DNA of 37,093 nt from Siminovitchia terrae (GCF_003605405.2 NZ_QYTW02000041.1:1-37093), one strand, 5' to 3'; counted from the first letter of the stretch, positions 23,263-32,792 are shown. Program-made: numbers and translations. Notes: a model not told the origin generated them from the letters alone.

Positions 23263-23734
23263 AATCGTGTCTCTTTTCCCTCACTTTATTTAAAGCTGCC
23301 TTTACAACCTCATCTTGCATGATAAAACTGAACCCATCTTCATTGAGCCTGGAAACAAGATCTCCTTCTACCAGCACTGGCCCATCTGTTTCGAAATAAT
23401 GATCCTTTTTCTCCAAATGATAAACTTCGGCAACGAGAACCGCTTTAACAAAAACTCCTTTCGGATCATGAACTTTATATTCCCCGAGATAATCCTTGAT
23501 GACTGCGTTCCCGCCTGTTTCCTCTAAAACCTCTCTTATTCCCGCCTCCTCCACTGTTTCTCCTTTTTCAACCTTGCCTCCCGGAAACTCCAGGCCCCTA
23601 GTGGAATGCTTTGTTAGTAGCCATTCATCATTATATCTGCAAATAACAAGAACATGTGCCGGCTTGATTGAGAAAGCGTTGATGGAAAAAGCCAAATGGA
23701 CTTCGTTTTGGTTTTTATCTATAAACTTAAGCAT
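23261..23734 (-). CDS. ytkD: Nudix hydrolase, YtkD/RppH-type
   Basis: A 157-residue Nudix enzyme. The Nudix box is intact as GGKVEKGETVEEAGIREVLE plus ETGG. In B. subtilis YtkD was described as a nucleotide diphosphatase and as an RNA pyrophosphohydrolase activity (RppH of Bacillus). Synteny (ytlD upstream, dps downstream) supports orthology. It is convergent with ytlD. The start is ATG MLKFIDKNQNEV. Confidence 0.9.
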   Translation of the reverse strand: MLKFIDKNQNEVHLAFSINAFSIKPAHVLVICRYNDEWLLTKHSTRGLEFPGGKVEKGETVEEAGIREVLEETGGNAVIKDYLGEYKVHDPKGVFVKAVLVAEVYHLEKKDHYFETDGPVLVEGDLVSRLNEDGFSFIMQDEVVKAALNKVREKRHD

Positions 23735-23770
23735 TTTTGCGTGTCTTCCTTTATTTTTAATAGTAAAATG

Positions 23771-23799
23771 AAAAACGTTGGAAACAATTCCAACGCTTT
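23771..23799 (-). terminator. Terminator of the 109-residue protein gene
   Basis: CGTTGGAA-TTGT-TTCCAACG followed by TTTTTC on the minus strand, 20 nt after the stop at 23820. Confidence 0.7.
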
Positions 23800-23819
23800 A
23801 ACTATACTATAAAATCAGT

Positions 23820-24149
23820 TCATTCGCTTTTAAAACCATCGAGGATTCCCATGCTTTCTATCTGCTGTTTGGCTTCTTGGTCCCCGAGCTCATAAATCAT
23901 GCTGTAAATTCTGAACAAATTTTGATCGTACTGATCATTTGTAGGGTCATGGGAATATTCCACGAAGGGAACGTGTGCCCGCAGGAAATCATCTATACTG
24001 TTGTCCTGGCTCGAATCGAATATTTCCCGAAGCCTTGTGATTTCATCATCGTTAGCTTCAATTTTAAACTCCCAAGGCGATGCATTGGGGACAGATAAAA
24101 TCTCCCCTGCCCCGACTGAAATGTAATAGGTTTTCCTTTGTTGATCCAA
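23820..24149 (-). CDS. Conserved hypothetical protein, Bacillus type
   Basis: A 109-residue soluble, acidic protein (TYYISVGAGEILSVPNASPW at the start, then helical segments). I recognise it only as a small conserved Bacillaceae protein from the ytkD-dps neighbourhood, with no catalytic motif or membrane segment. It has its own terminator and diverges from the next plus-strand gene. Function unknown. Confidence 0.75.
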   Translation of the reverse strand: MDQQRKTYYISVGAGEILSVPNASPWEFKIEANDDEITRLREIFDSSQDNSIDDFLRAHVPFVEYSHDPTNDQYDQNLFRIYSMIYELGDQEAKQQIESMGILDGFKSE

Positions 24150-24312
24150 GACGGTCGGCTCCTTTAATAATTTATAAGCATATTTTGCATTGAAGGAGTC
24201 TATTTTATTCTTAATAGACGAATTGTCAATTATATTTGATTGTTCGTACCATTTAAGGGTATATATATAATAAGGACATAAAAAACATATTTATTGAAAG
24301 GAGGTTATCCAC

Positions 24313-24567
24313 ATGAAACTTATAGACGAATTATTTGAAATGTACCGTGATAAACTAACTGGTGATGAAGAGGACTTGGATATGATTACCTTTGCAGTGC
24401 TTGAAGGGTATAACCATGATGACCTAATAGAAATCGTAAAAGAAATGAATGAATACGAACTTCAATATTTCATCAGATTGTATATGATGGAGACTTTAAA
24501 AGGGAAATTCGCCCAAATTGAAGGAAGAAAGGAAGACGGGGCTTCGTACTTCAGACATTTGCACTAA
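24313..24567 (+). CDS. Small conserved Bacillus protein (DUF6154-like)
   Basis: An 84-residue acidic protein (MKLIDELFEMYRDKLTGDEE), probably all-helical. It resembles small Bacillus proteins grouped as DUF6154. An exceptionally complementary ribosome binding site (AAAGGAGGTTATCC) precedes the ATG, and a strong terminator follows 12 nt after the stop. TATATATATAATAAGG about 40 nt upstream is the likely -10 region. Function unknown. Confidence 0.75.
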   Translation: MKLIDELFEMYRDKLTGDEEDLDMITFAVLEGYNHDDLIEIVKEMNEYELQYFIRLYMMETLKGKFAQIEGRKEDGASYFRHLH

Positions 24568-24576
24568 TTACATAAA

Positions 24577-24611
24577 GAAAAATGCCTGGGATTTGCGCCA
24601 GGCATTTTTTG
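24577..24611 (+). terminator. Intrinsic terminator
   Basis: AAAAATGCCTGG-GATTTGCG-CCAGGCATTTTTT directly after the DUF6154-like gene. Confidence 0.92.
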
Positions 24612-24639
24612 TCCAGCTTTCACACTATAAATTTCCCAG

Positions 24640-24880
24640 CCCCCGATTATTCAGCAACTCTCCACTAGTCTAGCTGGAGGCCCAAGGAAACCGAGGTCGC
24701 TTAGTCTATCACCACTGGATAGCTCCTCAACATCCAGGAAGTTTTATGCCAATAAAACGTCGCCGATCTGAGCCTATCGACGTACAGGAAGAACTAGTGC
24801 AAGCGAAGCAAAAGGAGTTGCGACTTGAGCCTGCCATCCCCGGATCAATCTGTACGTCACCCTAAACAGAAAATTTCGTT
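24640..24880. repeat. Non-coding spacer with repeat-like sequence A
   Basis: No gene. CTAGTGCAAGCGAAGC at about 24797 and a later CGTCACC at about 24857 recur in diverged form in the menB-menE spacer (about 27832 and 27874). A short AGTTTTAT-GCCA-ATAAAAC hairpin lies at about 24740-24758. It is probably a diverged dispersed intergenic repeat of this genome. Confidence 0.4.
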
Positions 24881-24888
24881 TTGCTTAC

Positions 24889-25347
24889 TTATTGTACTTT
24901 TTCACCCAAAAAAGCATTTAGCATCCATAAATGTTTTTCAAGGCTCTGATGGATGGAAAGCAACATATCTCCAGTTGTCTCATCTCCTGACTGATCAGCC
25001 AGTTCAATTCCTTTTTTCAATTCAAGCGTCAAGATTTCAAAATCTTCCACTATGGTCTGAACCATCTGCTCCGCTGTCTGTCCATTTCCGGCTTCATTTA
25101 CACTTGCAAGTTCAAGCGACTCCCTAAGAGTAGCCACTGGTTCTCCACCCAAGGCTAAAAGCCTTTCTGCCAGTTCGTCCACATGCAGAGCTGCCTCATT
25201 GTACAGTTCTTCAAATTTGGCGTGAAGCGTAAAGAAGTTTGGTCCTTTTACATACCAATGGAAATTATGTAGTTTTGTGTAAAGCACTGTCCAGTTAGCC
25301 ACCTGTTTGTTTACCAATTCGATTAATTGTTGACTTTCAGTTGACAT
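24889..25347 (-). CDS. dps: Dps family ferritin-like DNA-protection protein
   Basis: A 152-residue Dps protein, a dodecameric ferroxidase that stores iron and protects DNA in stress or stationary phase. The intersubunit ferroxidase residues are visible: His and Asp in [13 protein letters not shown] and [19 protein letters not shown]. The length and position match B. subtilis ytkB/dps. A SigB-type promoter candidate is seen at 25375-25399. GGAGGAG precedes the start. Confidence 0.95.
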   Translation of the reverse strand: MSTESQQLIELVNKQVANWTVLYTKLHNFHWYVKGPNFFTLHAKFEELYNEAALHVDELAERLLALGGEPVATLRESLELASVNEAGNGQTAEQMVQTIVEDFEILTLELKKGIELADQSGDETTGDMLLSIHQSLEKHLWMLNAFLGEKVQ

Positions 25348-25374
25348 TTTATCACTCCTCCTACTTCTTTTATT

Positions 25375-25399
25375 CTACCCTATTATTCATAGGTCAAAC
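25375..25399 (-). promoter_or_regulatory. SigB-type promoter candidate for dps
   Basis: On the minus strand GTTTGA (25394-25399) and GGGTAG (25375-25380) with a 13-nt spacer match the SigB pattern GTTT-N(13-15)-GGGTAT. B. subtilis dps is known to be SigB-dependent. Confidence 0.6.
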
Positions 25400-25468
25400 A
25401 TTTATATGCTCGGCTTTTACAGAGAAATCTATGCTACAATAGGCTCAAAGAAGAAGGGAGAAAAAGTT

Positions 25469-25624
25469 ATGAAGCTTGTCATGATTATATCCATTATCAT
25501 CTGTATTGTTGTCGTTCTTGTAACTGCTTTGGTCACCTCAAAAGCATATTCAGTCAGCCACACAGTCGATCCAATGCCAACAGATGACAATCATAACCAA
25601 TCCGAAGAAAATAAAATATCCTAA
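25469..25624 (+). CDS. ytzI: YtzI-like single-pass membrane protein
   Basis: About 51 residues from the ATG at 25469 (MKLVMIISIIICIVVVLV), with AAGGGAG upstream. One N-terminal transmembrane helix is followed by a short polar tail (SHTVDPMPTDDNHNQSEEN). Matches Bacillus YtzI in size, composition and position (dps to yidD). Function unknown. Confidence 0.75.
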   Translation: MKLVMIISIIICIVVVLVTALVTSKAYSVSHTVDPMPTDDNHNQSEENKIS

Positions 25625-25648
25625 TTAAATGAAGGAAGCGATCTTTCA

Positions 25649-25867
25649 TTGAAACAACTCTTTATTCTTATCATCCGTTTTTACCAAAAATTCATTTCAC
25701 CTCTAAAACCGCCAACCTGCAGATTTTATCCAACCTGTTCCAACTATGGACTCGAAGCGATTAGGAGGTTTGGAGCGGTACGCGGAGGATGGTTGACGTT
25801 TAAACGGATCATAAAATGCCATCCGTTTCATCCTGGGGGTATCGATCATGTTCCTGAAAAAAAATAG
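25649..25867 (+). CDS. yidD: YidD membrane protein insertion efficiency factor
   Basis: A 72-residue YidD protein (B. subtilis ytjA), a small inner-membrane-associated factor that assists YidC-dependent insertion. Signature: [20 protein letters not shown] followed by CSNYGLEAI and [13 protein letters not shown], with all three conserved cysteines. TTG start after GAAGGAAGCG. It follows ytzI by 24 nt. Confidence 0.93.
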   Translation: MKQLFILIIRFYQKFISPLKPPTCRFYPTCSNYGLEAIRRFGAVRGGWLTFKRIIKCHPFHPGGIDHVPEKK

Positions 25868-25965
25868 GGCTGGGCTTTTCCTTGTTTGACATATTTTCCC
25901 TCACATAGCAGCTTCTTTTGCGCTAACACTATTCATGTATCAACTTAAAGGGAGTGTGATACCGA

Positions 25966-26121
25966 ATGGCAGAAGATGTTCTTTGTGAAGTGGAGAATTG
26001 TCATTTTTGGAAAAAAGGAAACCAGTGTGCGGCCGACCGTATCTATATCGTGAGCCATACGGGGAATGTAGCTGAAACTGAAAGAGAGACCGATTGTCAA
26101 ACCTTTGCTCAAAAATCATAA
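25966..26121 (+). CDS. DUF1540 small Cys-rich protein
   Basis: A 51-residue protein that starts MAEDVLCEVENCHFWKKGNQ and ends ETDCQTFAQKS. Four cysteines in the spacing C-x4-C-x8-C-x22-C suggest metal binding, as in DUF1540 proteins of Firmicutes. AAGGGAGTGTG lies upstream of the ATG and a bidirectional terminator follows. It occupies the place between yidD and menE. Function unknown. Confidence 0.8.
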   Translation: MAEDVLCEVENCHFWKKGNQCAADRIYIVSHTGNVAETERETDCQTFAQKS

Positions 26122-26152
26122 AAGCGAGGTGCCCCTCATAGGCACCTCGTTT
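26122..26152. terminator. Bidirectional terminator (DUF1540 / menE)
   Basis: GCGAGGTGCC-CCTCATA-GGCACCTCG with T-rich flanks on both strands, between convergent gene ends. Confidence 0.88.
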
Positions 26153-27629
26153 ACTTTTCATTTTCTATCAACTGACTCAATAGTCTTCGCATCAGCTTAT
26201 TTGCGCCATTGCGTGGGAGCTGGTCCACTTGAATAATCCTCTTAGGCACTTTATATGAGGCAAGTCTTTCGCGACAAAATGCAAAGATCTCCTCTTCGTT
26301 GATGGGTTTTCCCGCAACGACAAAGCCATAGGGGACATGCCCCCATTTTTTATCCGGAATCCCCGTCACTCCCGCATCTGTGACCTCATCATGGCTTAAC
26401 AATATTTCTTCGATTTCAGCCGGATAAATATTTTCTCCTCCAGAAATGATTAAATCCGAGCGGCGATCAAGAATATACACAAAACCTTCCTCATCTTTAA
26501 AACCCAGATCTCCAGTGGAAAACCATCCATCTTTAAACGAAGCAGCATTAACTTCATCCCTATTTAAGTAGCCTTTGGTTATATTCGGGCCCTTTACAAA
26601 GATTTCACCTTCTTGCATAGGTTTTGCTTCTTCTTGTTCAACCATTATTTTTAATTGAGAGGGAAATAACGGTTTACCTGCGGAACCAAGCTTTCTTAGG
26701 CTGTCTTCTGGGGACAGTGTGGCAATTTGCGATGATGTTTCCGTCATCCCGTATGTTTGGAAAACAGGAATATTTCTTTCCTTACAAACTTCCAAAAGGG
26801 GTTTGGGAACGGGACCACCACCAGCCAACAAGCATCGGAACGCCGGATGGTAGGAAGGATTCTCCTGTTCAGAAAGCATCCTATTGATCATAGCTGTCAC
26901 AGCTGACATGATGGTCACTTCTCCTGATGACAACAGGCTGTTCACCAATTTTCCATCGAATTTTTCCACTAAAATGACAGGAATGCCATAAATGATGCTT
27001 CGTATTAAAATGGATAATCCACTTATATGAAATATTGGAACGGCACACAGCCACGAATCATTTTCCTGCAAACCAATGTTCAAAACAGATCCTGTCGCGC
27101 TCCACCAATGATTTCCGAAAGTTTGAAGAACACCTTTTGGTTTTCCGGTCGTTCCTGATGTGTACATAATCGAGCAAACGTCATCAATTCGGTATTCTTC
27201 TCTAATGGCTATCTCAAAGGTCGGTCGTTCTGCCAAATCTGTGACAGAGATAATGGGAATATCAGTCAACGCTTCGCTTAATTCATTTGCTCTATTTTTC
27301 AGTAAACGATCATAAATGATCAGCTCGGTTTCGCTATCTATAAGTTGAAATGCCAACTCACTTGCTGTCAATTTGGAGTTTAAAAAAACCGTTTCAATTC
27401 CTAGCTGCTGAAGCCCATAGATCACCCATACAGCTTCAGGTGTATTATTCATAAGTATGGCAACCCGACTGCTGTTCCTCGGAAGCAAACCGACTATTTT
27501 ACCTGCTGTCTTTTTAGCTATTTTAAAAATTTCTTCAAATGTCCAGGATTGATCGTTAAAAATCAGAGCCGTGCGTTCCGGTGACAAATCTGCCCTTTTT
27601 TGCAGCCAGTTGGGAGTGATTGTTTCCAT
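26151..27629 (-). CDS. menE: o-Succinylbenzoate-CoA ligase
   Basis: About 492 residues from the ATG at 27629 (METITPNWLQKRA), with AAGGAG 8 nt upstream. Acyl-CoA synthetase of menaquinone synthesis: OSB plus CoA plus ATP gives OSB-CoA. Motifs: MYTSGTTGKPKGV (P-loop), QTYGMTETSS, and GWFSTGDLGFKDEEGFVYI, with the C-terminal lysine region YKVPKRI...NGANKLMRR. It is separated from menB by 370 bp with a terminator-like hairpin, and menC does not follow as it does in B. subtilis. Confidence 0.95.
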   Translation of the reverse strand: METITPNWLQKRADLSPERTALIFNDQSWTFEEIFKIAKKTAGKIVGLLPRNSSRVAILMNNTPEAVWVIYGLQQLGIETVFLNSKLTASELAFQLIDSETELIIYDRLLKNRANELSEALTDIPIISVTDLAERPTFEIAIREEYRIDDVCSIMYTSGTTGKPKGVLQTFGNHWWSATGSVLNIGLQENDSWLCAVPIFHISGLSILIRSIIYGIPVILVEKFDGKLVNSLLSSGEVTIMSAVTAMINRMLSEQENPSYHPAFRCLLAGGGPVPKPLLEVCKERNIPVFQTYGMTETSSQIATLSPEDSLRKLGSAGKPLFPSQLKIMVEQEEAKPMQEGEIFVKGPNITKGYLNRDEVNAASFKDGWFSTGDLGFKDEEGFVYILDRRSDLIISGGENIYPAEIEEILLSHDEVTDAGVTGIPDKKWGHVPYGFVVAGKPINEEEIFAFCRERLASYKVPKRIIQVDQLPRNGANKLMRRLLSQLIENEK

Positions 27630-27998
27630 GAGTAAAACTCCTTGCTTTTGAGTGGTCAAAAAGGACCCGATGGATAACCACCAGGCCCTTTCATAAAATG
27701 ATACTGTCCAGCCACAGTATCCTGCAACAACCTTTTTCGAAAAAGCTCACCTTTTCCGCGTGGTTGCTTCAAAGATGCTGATTCAGCGCACTGCGACAAA
27801 ACAACATCAACTCCAAACAAATAGGCGGCCTAGTACAAGCGAAGCTATATAAGCGTGACATGAAGCTGCCTGCGTCACCTTTTGTTTGGCTGTGAGTATA
27901 TGTAGAGAGCGCCTTTTTTGGTGTTTGTCCAGCTTAGCACGCAAAACACTTTCTTCCCCTTAGTTTTTATATCACTAAACCAGTGCTGTCATTTTTCT
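27630..27998. other. Structured menB-menE spacer with repeat-like sequence B
   Basis: No gene. It holds a hairpin with T-tract next to menE (27658-27691), a perfect ATACTGT-CCAGCC-ACAGTAT hairpin (27701-27720) and a CTTTTTCGAAAAAG palindrome (27732-27745). A CTAGTACAAGCGAAGC segment is shared in diverged form with the 24640-24880 spacer. Men genes are usually closely packed, so the insertion of about 370 bp is unusual. Confidence 0.6.
27658..27691 (-). terminator. Terminator-like hairpin before menE
   Basis: AAAGGGCCTGGTGG pairs with CCATCGGGTCCTTT (14 bp, three wobbles, TTAT loop), followed by TTTTT on the minus strand. It would separate menE from menFDHB transcription. Confidence 0.65.
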
Positions 27999-28817
27999 TT
28001 AAGGGAAGCGTGGAAACTGCCCGAAGTCAGGCTTGCGCTTTTCTTTGAAAGCGTCCCGTCCTTCTTTTGCTTCGTCAGTCGTATAATAAAGCAATGTGGC
28101 GTCTCCTGCTAGCTGTTGAAGGCCGGCAAGGCCATCTGTATCAGCATTGAAAGCCGCTTTCAGGAATCTGAGGGCAGTTGGGCTCTTTTCAAGCATTTCT
28201 TCACACCATTTCACCGTTTCCTCTTCAAGCTGATCAAGTGGCACCACTGTATTGACCAAGCCCATATCAAGAGCTTCTTGTGCATTATACTGACGGCAAA
28301 GGAACCAAATTTCTTTTGCTTTTTTATGTCCGATAATACGCGCAAGATATCCGGCACCGTAACCAGCATCAAAGCTTCCGACTTTAGGTCCGGTTTGTCC
28401 AAATACTGCGTTATCTGCCGCAATTGTCAAGTCACAGACCACATGAAGCACATGGCCGCCTCCAATCGCATAGCCTGCTACCATCGCAACAACCGGCTTC
28501 GGAATGACACGAATAAGCCTTTGCAGGTCCAAGACGTTCAAACGCGGGATGTTATCTTCACCGACATATCCTCCGTGACCTCTTACTGACTGGTCCCCCC
28601 CTGAACAGAAAGCTCTGCCGCCTGCACCTGTAAGAACGATAACTCCGACCTGCTCATCGTCTCTTGCATAAGCAAAAGCATCGATTAATTCCATAACAGT
28701 TTTGGGTCTGAATGCATTATGTACTTCAGGCCGATTGATTGTTATTTTTGCGATCCCATTATACGTTTCATATAAAATATCTTCGTATTCTCTTTCTTTC
28801 GTCCAATTGATTGCCAT
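27999..28817 (-). CDS. menB: 1,4-Dihydroxy-2-naphthoyl-CoA synthase
   Basis: A 272-residue crotonase-fold enzyme that cyclises OSB-CoA to DHNA-CoA. Signatures: [40 protein letters not shown] (oxyanion hole), [20 protein letters not shown] and [19 protein letters not shown]. The length equals B. subtilis MenB. It follows menH on the minus strand after 20 nt, with GGAGGGGATCC upstream of the start. Confidence 0.97.
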   Translation of the reverse strand: MAINWTKEREYEDILYETYNGIAKITINRPEVHNAFRPKTVMELIDAFAYARDDEQVGVIVLTGAGGRAFCSGGDQSVRGHGGYVGEDNIPRLNVLDLQRLIRVIPKPVVAMVAGYAIGGGHVLHVVCDLTIAADNAVFGQTGPKVGSFDAGYGAGYLARIIGHKKAKEIWFLCRQYNAQEALDMGLVNTVVPLDQLEEETVKWCEEMLEKSPTALRFLKAAFNADTDGLAGLQQLAGDATLLYYTTDEAKEGRDAFKEKRKPDFGQFPRFP

Positions 28818-28837
28818 TGAGGATCCCCTCCTAATAA

Positions 28838-29656
28838 TTAGTCCTGTTCAATCAGAAACTTCTTCACTATTGTATCAAATTTATCCGGTTCTTCCACGTG
28901 TATAGCATGTCCCGCTTCTTTAATTTCTACCGTCTTTGATTTTGGAAAAAGCCGATTCATTTCATCTGCAATTTTACAAAACTTTTCATCCAGCTCCCCG
29001 GACATGAGCAAAACAGGAACATCAAGCTCCTGAAGCTTATGCCACCAAGATGGCTGCCTCCCTGTTCCAAACCCTTTGAGACTGTTTGCAAGCCCATTGG
29101 GATCGTTTTGCAGCCTCTGAGACCGAATTTGATTCTGGATATCTGTTGGAAGTCTTTTTTGAGTTTGAAACAGAGGTATGTTTTCCCAATAATTTACAAA
29201 ATTTTCGATTCCTTGTTCTAAAATTCTAACTGCCAAGGATTCATCACTTTGCATTCTTGATACCTTTTCCTGCTCCGTTTTTAAACCTGGAGACGCACTT
29301 TCGAGAATCAGCGTCTTAATTCTTTTCGGGTACAGCATGGCTGTTCCCAAAGCAAGCCTGCCCCCCATTGAATATCCGAGTAAATGGGCACTGTCAATTT
29401 GCAAAAGATCCATTAAATGAATGATATCCTTTGCTGCATTTTCCATTTTATATCGATCGAGCCAATCTGGAGAGTCTGTTTTACCATGGCCAAGAAGATC
29501 GATAGCAACCACTTGAAAGGAAGCCTTTAACGTATTGCTTAAGTTTTTCCAAGTGGTATGATCTCCGGTGAAGCCATGTAAAAGAATAATCGCAGGGTTC
29601 CCTTTTTTTCCGGTTATTTCTACATTGTACCTTACTTTATCAAGCAGAATCAGCAT
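28838..29656 (-). CDS. menH: SHCHC synthase
   Basis: A 272-residue alpha/beta hydrolase, 2-succinyl-6-hydroxy-2,4-cyclohexadiene-1-carboxylate synthase of menaquinone synthesis. Nucleophile elbow [11 protein letters not shown] (Ser), acid in [11 protein letters not shown] (Asp), base in [12 protein letters not shown] (His). It overlaps the menD stop by 7 nt, so the genes are translationally coupled. It corresponds to B. subtilis menH (ytxM). Confidence 0.93.
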   Translation of the reverse strand: MLILLDKVRYNVEITGKKGNPAIILLHGFTGDHTTWKNLSNTLKASFQVVAIDLLGHGKTDSPDWLDRYKMENAAKDIIHLMDLLQIDSAHLLGYSMGGRLALGTAMLYPKRIKTLILESASPGLKTEQEKVSRMQSDESLAVRILEQGIENFVNYWENIPLFQTQKRLPTDIQNQIRSQRLQNDPNGLANSLKGFGTGRQPSWWHKLQELDVPVLLMSGELDEKFCKIADEMNRLFPKSKTVEIKEAGHAIHVEEPDKFDTIVKKFLIEQD

Positions 29657-31404
29657 GTTTCGTCACTTTGCAGATAATTATTTATTTCCCGGGAAACCTG
29701 TTCCCATAATTCTCGATGAACCTGCACATTCCTTTCCCTGTCTGTCGGAACCTCAATAATATTCAAGCCTTCATTGGAGGTTGCCTCTCCCACAGAAACA
29801 CTCAAATCCTCCAAGTCCAACACTTTTGTATACTGACCGTTATACATCATGGCGGTATGTTCAAAGTTCAATCCCGTCGGCGTTCCAAAAATCAATTCAA
29901 AGTTTTTTCCTTCCTCTGCCTGAGGAAGATGGGAGAAGATGCCTCCTCCATCATTGTTCAGAAGAATAATATTAATATTGATTTTATAAAGCTTAGCGGC
30001 CAGCAAGCCATTCATATCATGAAAAAAAGAAAGGTCGCCAATCAAAAGAAAGAGCGGACGGCAATGTACTGCGGCACCAAGCGCACTGGACACAACTCCA
30101 TCTATTCCGTTTGCACCGCGATTAGCTATCAGCCGAATATTTTTTTTGTTGGTGTGAAAGTAAGTATCCATATCCCTGATCGGCATACTGTTTCCTATAT
30201 ATACTGTGCTGTCAGGAGGCAATAGACCGCAAAGTTTTGAAACAGTCTTACCTTCCTCCATGTCAGATATTGACTGAATATAGGATTGAATGATATTTTT
30301 TGTCCGTTGATTCAGATCAATCCACATTTTTTTCCAGGAGGTCCCTTTTTTCTTTTCCAGTAATGGTTCCATTTGCTGACAAAAGGCGATTTCGTCACAC
30401 TGGATCATATGAGTGCTCGCGCGGTTTGGATCTCGCCAGCCTCCGCCTCCATCTATAATCAACTGTTCCGATGATTCTCTCAATCCCTTTAAAAATAATG
30501 AAAGTGGCTTTGAAACAGGCTGACCGCCGAACTGGATGACAAGCTCAGGCTTTAGCTTTTCTTTAACCCTGTCTGATTTTAAAAATGCATCGTAACATTC
30601 AATAACCATCTCTTTTTCAAAGCTTCCGCTTCTCAACTGAGAAAGGGGATCTGCCAGTATCGGAAATCCGAGCGAATTTGCCAGTGCTAGAACTGCCTCT
30701 GGAAAACCAGGCTTATCTATATTTCCACAAACAATCAGACCCTTTTCAACCCCTGAACACTGGTCTGCAATTTCTTTATACGTCTCAAATGGGATGGTCA
30801 AATGTCCTTCTGTTACATAAGGAAGTGCTGTATGTGAAGCATAATGAAATGGTTGCTCCATCTTGGGAACAAGAGGCTCCCTTAAAGGAAAGTTGACATG
30901 AACTGGACCTGGCAGCACTCCTTTGGCCATGGAAGCAGCACGGATCGCTGATGTCTTGGCGTATTTTAACATTTCTTTCCCAGATTCCGGCAATGCCATG
31001 TCAGCAAACCATCTTACATACTTTCCAAATAAATGAAGTTGGTCGATTGCCTGTGGTGCACCTATATCTCTCAACTCATGGGGCCTGTCAGCAGTCAAAA
31101 CAATCAACGGAACCCTGGAAAGACTCGCTTCAATCACTGCAGGAAAATAATTAGCTGCGGCCGTTCCCGATGTACATAACAGAGCAACGGGGCGATCTGA
31201 TGCCTTGGCAAGCCCCAGTGCAAAAAATGATGCAGAGCGTTCATCTATATTCATATATACCTGTATGTCCTGATGTTCAACAAACAACATGGCCAGAGGA
31301 GTAGACCTGGAACCAGGACTGATGACAACCTCTTTGACACCTGAGTGAACAAGTCCCTCTATGAAGCTTGCCGCATATTCCGTTAATGTTTCTTGCCAAC
31401 TCAT
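29650..31404 (-). CDS. menD: SEPHCHC synthase
   Basis: A 584-residue ThDP enzyme that joins isochorismate and 2-oxoglutarate. Motifs: VKEVVISPGSRSTPLAM at the start, TSGTAAANYFPAVIEA, and the C-terminal ThDP-binding LLIGDLSFFHDMNGL...NNDGGGIFSHLP. It overlaps menF by 4 nt and menH by 7 nt. Full length with no sign of damage. Confidence 0.97.
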   Translation of the reverse strand: MSWQETLTEYAASFIEGLVHSGVKEVVISPGSRSTPLAMLFVEHQDIQVYMNIDERSASFFALGLAKASDRPVALLCTSGTAAANYFPAVIEASLSRVPLIVLTADRPHELRDIGAPQAIDQLHLFGKYVRWFADMALPESGKEMLKYAKTSAIRAASMAKGVLPGPVHVNFPLREPLVPKMEQPFHYASHTALPYVTEGHLTIPFETYKEIADQCSGVEKGLIVCGNIDKPGFPEAVLALANSLGFPILADPLSQLRSGSFEKEMVIECYDAFLKSDRVKEKLKPELVIQFGGQPVSKPLSLFLKGLRESSEQLIIDGGGGWRDPNRASTHMIQCDEIAFCQQMEPLLEKKKGTSWKKMWIDLNQRTKNIIQSYIQSISDMEEGKTVSKLCGLLPPDSTVYIGNSMPIRDMDTYFHTNKKNIRLIANRGANGIDGVVSSALGAAVHCRPLFLLIGDLSFFHDMNGLLAAKLYKININIILLNNDGGGIFSHLPQAEEGKNFELIFGTPTGLNFEHTAMMYNGQYTKVLDLEDLSVSVGEATSNEGLNIIEVPTDRERNVQVHRELWEQVSREINNYLQSDETC

Positions 31405-32792
31405 TCACTTTTTCCTCCTATTGCCTGCAACATCGGTTGAAACTTAATGCCGGTTTCTTTTAATTCCTCTTTTGGATCGGAGTCAGCAACCAGCCCGCAG
31501 CCTGCATATAAAAAGGCTTGTTTACCTTTGAGCAATCCTGAACGAATCGCAACAATAAATTCTCCATTTCCATCAAAATCAGTCCAGCCAATTGGAGAAG
31601 CATAGAAACCTCTGTCCATCTTTTCTTCATCCCTAATTATTTTCATAGCCTGGCCAGTAGGAACACCACCTAAAGCAGGCGTTGGATGCAATTCTCCCAC
31701 AAGGTTGAAAATAGATGTCTCAGGTTTGGCAACGCCTGATACCGGCGTATACAGATGTTGTATATACGGCGTCCGCAAAAGAATAGGCTGATCGGGTACC
31801 TGGAGTTCATTACAATGAGGCTTCAACGCCTTTTTAATCATATCCACAACCAGACTATGTTCATACAGATTTTTCTCATCGTTTAACAGTATATTTCCGA
31901 GCTCCCTGTCTTCAACAGCATTTTCACTTCTACCGATCGATCCAGCCAGGCTTGTCGATAATACTTGATCGTCGATTTTTTTAACAAGTCTTTCAGGAGA
32001 TGCCCCTGCAAAACTGCCTTCAGGCGTTTCCAAAAGGAATATAAAACTGTCCTTCTGTTGGGTATGAAGCTGTTTTAATACATATTCTGATAATACAGGT
32101 TCTGAAAAATTCAACTGCATCTGCCTTGATAAAACGACCTTGTTTACTAGGTCTGATGACTTTAGTATATTTACGACTTCCGCAACAGAATCTAGCCATT
32201 GAGGGACAAAGAGTTCTTCTTTGCTTATTAGATACGACGCGGAAGCCTCGGAAAGTCCGGCATTTTTTATTATCAAGTCAAAATTTTTCACCTTATTTGA
32301 TTGATTGACTAACTCTTCGCTTTCAAAAAGATTTACTGTCAAGTAATACTCTTCGCCAATGACTGTCAGCATGTACTCAGGCAAATAAAATAAAGCATCA
32401 CCAAAAGGCTGCCACTTCTCTTCTTTCAGACTGTATGGATCAAAAGAAAAACCGCCAAACAAAAGCGGTCCCGTGCCAGGTAAGTGAAAGGGATTATCGA
32501 TTACAGCGGATGAAAGAATTTCCTTCCATTCTGTTTCAATCCGCCTAAAGCGGTCTTCTGCCCCACTGTTTGAAAATGAACGGAGTAGACCTACGCCCAC
32601 AATCGTCGTATCGTCATCCGGGCTTTTCCAAAAAAACCTCTTTCCATCATTTGCAGGCTTGCTTATTTGATAAAAGGTAAAGGGATCGATCTTATCCACT
32701 TTCTTTGTATAGCTTGCCAACACTTTATTGGATTGTGCTTTATGCTTTAAGGTATTTATATACTTTGTTTGGTATGGTGAATTAATCAACAT
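31401..32792 (-). CDS. menF: Isochorismate synthase
   Basis: A 463-residue chorismate-utilising enzyme that makes isochorismate, the first men step. The C-terminal catalytic block is recognisable: VVLSRQMQLNF, AGASPERLVKK, LSTSLAGSIGRS, HPTPALGGVPTGQA and GFYASPIGWTD with Glu/Lys sites. It is the first gene of the minus-strand men operon, divergent from menA across a 174-bp region. Confidence 0.95.
   Translation of the reverse strand: MLINSPYQTKYINTLKHKAQSNKVLASYTKKVDKIDPFTFYQISKPANDGKRFFWKSPDDDTTIVGVGLLRSFSNSGAEDRFRRIETEWKEILSSAVIDNPFHLPGTGPLLFGGFSFDPYSLKEEKWQPFGDALFYLPEYMLTVIGEEYYLTVNLFESEELVNQSNKVKNFDLIIKNAGLSEASASYLISKEELFVPQWLDSVAEVVNILKSSDLVNKVVLSRQMQLNFSEPVLSEYVLKQLHTQQKDSFIFLLETPEGSFAGASPERLVKKIDDQVLSTSLAGSIGRSENAVEDRELGNILLNDEKNLYEHSLVVDMIKKALKPHCNELQVPDQPILLRTPYIQHLYTPVSGVAKPETSIFNLVGELHPTPALGGVPTGQAMKIIRDEEKMDRGFYASPIGWTDFDGNGEFIVAIRSGLLKGKQAFLYAGCGLVADSDPKEELKETGIKFQPMLQAIGGKSE

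Noticed and set aside
25940-26161. Minus-strand open frame over the DUF1540 gene
   Set aside because: The plus strand has a good ribosome binding site, a four-Cys small protein and a terminator, so the minus frame is its antisense shadow.
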